64,000 nucleotides of DNA from Candidatus Saccharimonadota bacterium. Its GTDB lineage: Bacteria > Patescibacteriota > Saccharimonadia > Saccharimonadales > Saccharimonadaceae. Made by a program: the position numbers and the translations under genes. Location of the stretch: positions 1-64,000 of the forward strand of contig JAFWIP010000002.1 in assembly GCA_017514805.1 (NCBI GenBank). Reading direction: 5' to 3'. The notes under the pieces were generated by a model. It did no database searches. It was not told the origin of the DNA and saw only the letters and a list, made by a program, of their open reading frames with translations. Shown here one piece after another: positions 60,335 through 64,000 of the stretch (positions are counted from its first letter, which is position 1; each line of letters starts with the position of its first letter).

Positions 60335-61813
60335 TTAATCCTGTAGTAAGAACTTCGAGAGTTTACTATTGCTCCAATCTATATACTGATACTTAACAAA
60401 ATCTTCTGACTGCAAAAATACGGCGCTGTCTATATTCTTATAGTCCGGCACCTCGCCTTCAAAAGTATGTTTTACTCTCATCATCACCTCGCCAAACGAA
60501 CTTAAACTTACGAATATGAGACAGCCAAGCAATACATGCGTATAGAACTTATCTCTCTTCCATTCTTCTATCAAATTCTTTGCTACGATGAAACAAAATA
60601 TATTTAAAGCCGGCAAGCTCGCGCGCATACATAAATCGTTATACATTCCCATTATTATGAAAGGGAATATCGCCAAACAAATTGCCGCACTTAGCAAAGT
60701 CGTATTCTTCCTCTCTTTGCGCCGTAATAGCAACATCCAAATTATCCAGCTCGCATGAATAAATACAAATGCCCATTTGCGTCCACCGTAATTTAGCAGC
60801 TCCAGCCCCATCTTCGCTGATTCTGGCTTCGGCTGCAATAGGTTACACGCAATATACCCAACTAATATTACGGCTATTATTGCCGCAGTAATATTTCTAA
60901 GTGTAATTATTGATTTCCATAATTCTTTACGCTCACCTTTAGCACTTACTAAATCAAACAAGAAGGCAAACACCATCACCATTCCTATACCTAGAAATAC
61001 AAATGTTGAGTGAAGGATTAGTGGAGCAGCTATCAATATCCAGGAACCATACTGCCTCCTTCTCGACAAGAAGAGCGCTACCGCAACAAATGATGCGACT
61101 ATCTGCGGCGCGACAAAACTCATCGCAATACTATTAGCAGAATATTGAACACGCAAATCTTCAGAGAACCAGTGACTTCCTACACCAGCAATCCCCATAG
61201 TTCCATCTTTGTACGGAAACCAATATCGATAGATGCCCGCAAGTGGACTCATGAAAGTTGCAAATAGTACCATACTCGCCACAATTAATAACATCGAAGC
61301 CGGTTTATTTTTCCCGAACAGCTTATAGATAATCAACATTGCAATAAATAATCCAAACGAGAACCATATCAACATTACTACTTGCGCAGCGCCGAACCCG
61401 AGGAATTTTCCAAAGAATGCTGGGACAAGGTAGCCTCCGATATAGTAAGACAAAACCCCTTGGTCGCTACCAAAGTCATAACGCACCGGCCACGGCTTCT
61501 CAGACATCGAAGAGAGCAATACATTATGCTTCTTCCAGTCGTATGCCTGCTCAAAGAAACCGCCTACACCACAAACTGCGCACCAAGCGGTAATTATTGC
61601 TAACGATATAACGGCAAAAATCGCAAACTTCTTCGTTATTTTCACTGGCGCAATTTTATGCTTTCTGAAAAACAAAACAATGGCAATAATTGACAATACT
61701 AGAACCGGTATGGCAATAAACCATCGGATCCATAAAATCAAAAACAATGCAATCGGCATATATAACCAAGCCAAACCAAGCAAATAGGCCAATTCAACAG
61801 GCTTTTTCTTCAT
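60335..61813 (-). CDS. Polytopic membrane protein, about 11 helices, unknown family
   Basis: A 492-residue protein with hydrophobic segments through its whole length, about 11 in number. One long outside loop lies between helices near residues 85-115 with EQAYDWKKHNVLLSSMSEKPWPVRYDFG, and another near 195-225. Such loops after the first helices are found in GT-C glycosyltransferases and related polyprenol-sugar enzymes, and WPVRYDFGSDQGVLSYYIGGYLVPAF is the kind of loop seen there. That is inference only; no Asp-Asp or Asp-Glu catalytic pair is obvious. A TATAAT box and GTGGAG site precede the start. Confidence 0.6.
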   Translation of the reverse strand: MKKKPVELAYLLGLAWLYMPIALFLILWIRWFIAIPVLVLSIIAIVLFFRKHKIAPVKITKKFAIFAVISLAIITAWCAVCGVGGFFEQAYDWKKHNVLLSSMSEKPWPVRYDFGSDQGVLSYYIGGYLVPAFFGKFLGFGAAQVVMLIWFSFGLFIAMLIIYKLFGKNKPASMLLIVASMVLFATFMSPLAGIYRYWFPYKDGTMGIAGVGSHWFSEDLRVQYSANSIAMSFVAPQIVASFVAVALFLSRRRQYGSWILIAAPLILHSTFVFLGIGMVMVFAFLFDLVSAKGERKELWKSIITLRNITAAIIAVILVGYIACNLLQPKPESAKMGLELLNYGGRKWAFVFIHASWIIWMLLLRRKERKNTTLLSAAICLAIFPFIIMGMYNDLCMRASLPALNIFCFIVAKNLIEEWKRDKFYTHVLLGCLIFVSLSSFGEVMMRVKHTFEGEVPDYKNIDSAVFLQSEDFVKYQYIDWSNSKLSKFLLQD

Positions 61814-61867
61814 CTCATAACTCCACTATTTCTTTAATTATAGCATGCCTAATCTCTAAATAATTAA

Positions 61868-61894
61868 TTAGCACTCGCCGCTTGACAGTGCTAA
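61868..61894 (+). promoter_or_regulatory. CIRCE operator upstream of groES-groEL
   Basis: TTAGCACTC, 9 nt, CAGTGCTAA. One base differs from the consensus GAGTGCTAA. This is the HrcA repressor site, so an hrcA gene should exist elsewhere in the genome. Confidence 0.92.
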
Positions 61895-61910
61895 TTTGCC
61901 GCGCTAAACT
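61882..61910 (+). promoter_or_regulatory. groESL promoter overlapping CIRCE
   Basis: TTGACA, 17 nt spacer, TAAACT. The -35 box lies inside the CIRCE spacer and right arm, so HrcA would block polymerase. Confidence 0.85.
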
Positions 61911-61945
61911 GGAGGTAGAATTAATTTCAGGAGGAAATTACATCA

Positions 61946-62200
61946 ATGTCTATCAAACCTCTCGCCGACCGCGTTGTCGCCAAAAAAGACGCCGCCACCA
62001 GTACGACCGCTTCCGGTATCTTACTTGGCGAAGCTAAGGAGAAGCCAAATACTGCCACTATCGAATCCGTCGGCCCAGACGTCAAGAGCGTTAAAAAGGG
62101 CGACCGTATCCTTTACCGCGAATATTCCGCAACCGAGCTCAAATACGACGGCAAGGATTACCTCATCGTCAAAGAAGAAGATATTTTAGCAACACTATAA
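61946..62200 (+). CDS. groES: Co-chaperonin GroES
   Basis: An 84-residue GroES, somewhat shorter than the 95-97 residues of most bacteria. It starts MSIKPLADRVVAKKDA, carries the mobile loop SGILLGEAKEKP, then GDRILYREYSATELKYDGKDYLIVKEEDIL at the end. The shorter form has a compact roof region. AGGAGG is the ribosome site. GroES caps the GroEL cage that folds client proteins. It is 10 bp before groEL in a HrcA-controlled operon. Confidence 0.96.
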   Translation: MSIKPLADRVVAKKDAATSTTASGILLGEAKEKPNTATIESVGPDVKSVKKGDRILYREYSATELKYDGKDYLIVKEEDILATL

Positions 62201-62210
62201 GGAGTTATTT

Positions 62211-63836
62211 ATGGCAAAAAAGATTTTTTACGATGCTGAAGCCCGCGAGAAAGTACTTGGCGGCGCCAAGGCTCTCTATGATGCAGTCAAGGTTACCTTT
62301 GGCCCAAAAGGCCAGAACGTCGTAATCGAAAAGAGTTATGGCGCACCGACCATCACTCATGATGGCGTCACTGTCGCTGAGGCCGTCGACCTTGGCAACG
62401 AAGACGAAGAAACCCTCGGCTACCAGATGGGTGCAAAGCTTATCAAAACCGCAGCCCAGAAGCTAAACAAGGTTGCCGGCGATGGTACTACTACCGTCAC
62501 TGTCCTTACTTATAACATTCTCGCCGAAGCAAACAAGCTCATTGCTGCCGGTCACAATCCAATGGACCTCCGCAGGGGCATCGAAGCTGCCGGCGCAGAA
62601 ATCGTAAAGGGCATCAATAAGACCGCTGAGCAAATTGAAGGCGACGATAGTAAGGTCGCTGAAGTTGCTACCATTTCTGCTGGCGATGCTGAAATCGGCA
62701 AACTCATCGCTAACGTTATCTCCAAAATTGGCAAAGATGGCGTCGTTACTGTCGAGCAAGGTCAAGGCCTCGAGATGCAATCCGAAATCACCGAAGGTTA
62801 CACCTACGACAAAGGCTACGCATCGCCATTCTTCGTTACCGACACTCAGCGCCAAGAAGCGATCTTTGATAAACCAGAAATCCTTATCACCGATAAAAAG
62901 ATTTCTGCCGTCAATGATATTGTCCCATTCCTCGAAAAGATGGCTCAATCCGGTCGCAAAGATCTCGTCATTATCGCCGAGGAAGTCGAAGGCGAAGCTC
63001 TCTCCGTCCTCGTCCTCAACAAACTCAAAGGCGTCTTTAATACACTCGTTCTCAAGGCTCCAGCCTTTGGCGACAACCGCAAACAAATCATGGAAGATAT
63101 TGCTGTTCTCACTGGCGCTACCGTTGTTTCCAGCGAAAAGGGCATGAATCTTGAAGAATCTGGTCTCGAAGTACTCGGACAGGCTCGCAAGATTATTGCT
63201 ACTAAAGACCAGACTACTATCATTAATGGCGCTGGCGACACTCGCGAGGTTAAAGCCCGCATCGCCGACATTCAGGCTCAGTCCGAAGCCGCCATGTCTG
63301 ATTACGAAACCGAACAATTTAATAAGCGTGCTGCCGCTCTAGCCGGTAAAGTCGCCGTTATTAAGGTTGGCGGTGCTACCGAAACGGAAATCGACGAGAA
63401 GAAGTATCGCGTCGATGATGCTGTTGCCGCAACCAAGGCCGCTCTCGATGAAGGTATCGTCCCAGGCGGTGGCGTCACACTCGTCAACCTCGCTAAGGGT
63501 ATCAAGGACGACAACGCCGGCGCAACTATCCTCAAGAACGCCCTCAAGGCTCCATTTACGCAAATCATGGAGAACGCCGGCCTCAATAGCCAGGCTCTCC
63601 TCGCTCAAGTAGAGGCCGCTAAAGATGGACAGGGCATTAACGTCATGAAACCAGCCGAAGGTCTTGTCGATCTTAAGAAAGCTGGCGTCGTCGACCCAGC
63701 TCGCGTCACTCGCGAGGCCGTCCAAAACGCCGTCAGTATCGCCGCCACAACTATCACCATGGGAGCACTTATCGTAGACCTCCCAGAGAAAAATGACCCA
63801 GCCGCAGCAGCCGGAATGGGCGGCGGAATGTATTAA
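62211..63836 (+). CDS. groEL: Chaperonin GroEL
   Basis: A 541-residue GroEL. TFGPKGQNVVIEK and ITHDGVTVAEAVDL bind nucleotide, VAGDGTTTVTVLTYNIL includes the catalytic Asp region, EGYTYDKGYASPFFVTD belongs to the apical domain, and GIVPGGGVTLVNLAKG to the intermediate domain. The end, AAGMGGGMY, is a short version of the GGM tail. GGAG precedes the ATG. Length is normal. It acts with GroES in the cytosol. Confidence 0.98.
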   Translation: MAKKIFYDAEAREKVLGGAKALYDAVKVTFGPKGQNVVIEKSYGAPTITHDGVTVAEAVDLGNEDEETLGYQMGAKLIKTAAQKLNKVAGDGTTTVTVLTYNILAEANKLIAAGHNPMDLRRGIEAAGAEIVKGINKTAEQIEGDDSKVAEVATISAGDAEIGKLIANVISKIGKDGVVTVEQGQGLEMQSEITEGYTYDKGYASPFFVTDTQRQEAIFDKPEILITDKKISAVNDIVPFLEKMAQSGRKDLVIIAEEVEGEALSVLVLNKLKGVFNTLVLKAPAFGDNRKQIMEDIAVLTGATVVSSEKGMNLEESGLEVLGQARKIIATKDQTTIINGAGDTREVKARIADIQAQSEAAMSDYETEQFNKRAAALAGKVAVIKVGGATETEIDEKKYRVDDAVAATKAALDEGIVPGGGVTLVNLAKGIKDDNAGATILKNALKAPFTQIMENAGLNSQALLAQVEAAKDGQGINVMKPAEGLVDLKKAGVVDPARVTREAVQNAVSIAATTITMGALIVDLPEKNDPAAAAGMGGGMY

Positions 63837-63866
63837 TACATTTCTCAAAAAAAACACTACCATTAT

Positions 63867-63898
63867 AATGCTTACGTTGTATAATATACGTAAGCATT
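63867..63898. promoter_or_regulatory. Perfect palindrome enclosing a -10 box, probable operator
   Basis: AATGCTTACGT and ACGTAAGCATT (11 bp arms) flank a 10 nt centre that contains TATAAT at 63880-63885. This fits a repressor site over the promoter of the next gene. It could also be a hairpin at the groEL 3' end, though no T run follows. Confidence 0.6.
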
Positions 63899-63905
63899 AT
63901 TTGTT

Positions 63906-64000
63906 ATGGTCAAAAGAAAAAAGGTCACAGATTATTTACCGTCCGCACGCAAATGCGTCTTTATCGCATTTGTTTTGCTCGTCTCTGCTATTACTTTCTT
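63906..64000 (+). CDS. Start of a membrane or secreted protein, 3' end outside window
   Basis: ATG at 63906 opens a frame through the window end with 31 full codons. The N-terminus is strongly basic (MVKRKKVTDYLPSARK), followed by a hydrophobic stretch CVFIAFVLLVSAITF, so it begins with a signal peptide or a membrane anchor. There is no ribosome site; the -10 box TATAAT inside the palindrome lies 20 nt upstream. The family cannot be told from so short a piece. Confidence 0.55.
   Translation, partial: MVKRKKVTDYLPSARKCVFIAFVLLVSAITF

Noticed and set aside
62463-63317. 284-codon frame antisense to groEL
   Set aside because: A frequent artefact of groEL codon structure; no own ribosome site and no homologous features.

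Overview
The window looks like chromosome of a small-genome, host-dependent bacterium of the Candidate Phyla Radiation, most likely Saccharibacteria (TM7). This placement is inferred from gene content and style, not from a marker tree. Pointers are the lack of biosynthetic operons, three FemAB-type aminoacyltransferases, many small single-pass envelope proteins of unknown function, an actinobacterial-type DUF3152 metalloprotease and an IS1634-like transposase fragment. TGA is used as a stop, so the UGA-glycine code of Gracilibacteria/SR1 does not apply.

Layout. 1-5.1 kb: end of a large repetitive surface protein, queA, and an InlB-repeat membrane protein. 5.1-8.8 kb: tgt, an AI-2E-family permease, cysS. 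8.8-13.6 kb: an operon of one SPFH protein and two paralogous zinc-ribbon membrane proteins, recalling Bacillus YdjGHI. 13.6-17.5 kb: a defence island with a probable type II restriction-modification pair, an Mrr-type endonuclease, a promoter-to-terminator non-coding RNA and a CdiA-like nuclease. 17.6-22 kb: ppa and a carbon cluster (gap, rpiB, rpe, a PfkB kinase, a LOG protein). 22-31.6 kb: dnaE, a first thyA-folA pair, a TlyA-like methyltransferase, a lipid kinase and an envelope operon with the DUF3152 protease. 31.7-38 kb: tRNA-Ser(GGA), a MacB-like ABC exporter, a 916-residue acidic repeat protein. 38-43.9 kb: tsaD, three Fem transferases, a DegT-like aminotransferase. 44-53.3 kb: valS, small unknowns, a HIT protein, tRNA-Ser(CGA), a 1048-residue five-domain wall hydrolase, tRNA-Arg(GCG). 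53.4-64 kb: a pseudo-MurE, an amber-interrupted amidinotransferase, MurE, VanZ, a second thyA-folA pair, membrane proteins, and CIRCE-groES-groEL.

Three themes tie the window together. First, gene expression: at least fifteen genes carry a -10 box ending 6-8 nt (usually exactly 6) before the start codon, so their mRNAs should be leaderless, while operon-internal genes and several small genes use strong Shine-Dalgarno sites. Second, cell-wall work: MurE and a degenerate MurE, Fem branching enzymes, VanZ, and a secreted protein combining SGNH, lysozyme-like, amidase, NlpC/P60-like and CHAP domains fit an epibiont that remodels its own wall and perhaps attacks a host wall. Third, defence: the RM operon sits behind a structured RNA and two intrinsic terminators, and its methyltransferase appears to start at ATA, which suggests deliberately low expression or decay.

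All assignments come from reading sequence motifs; no database search was run.
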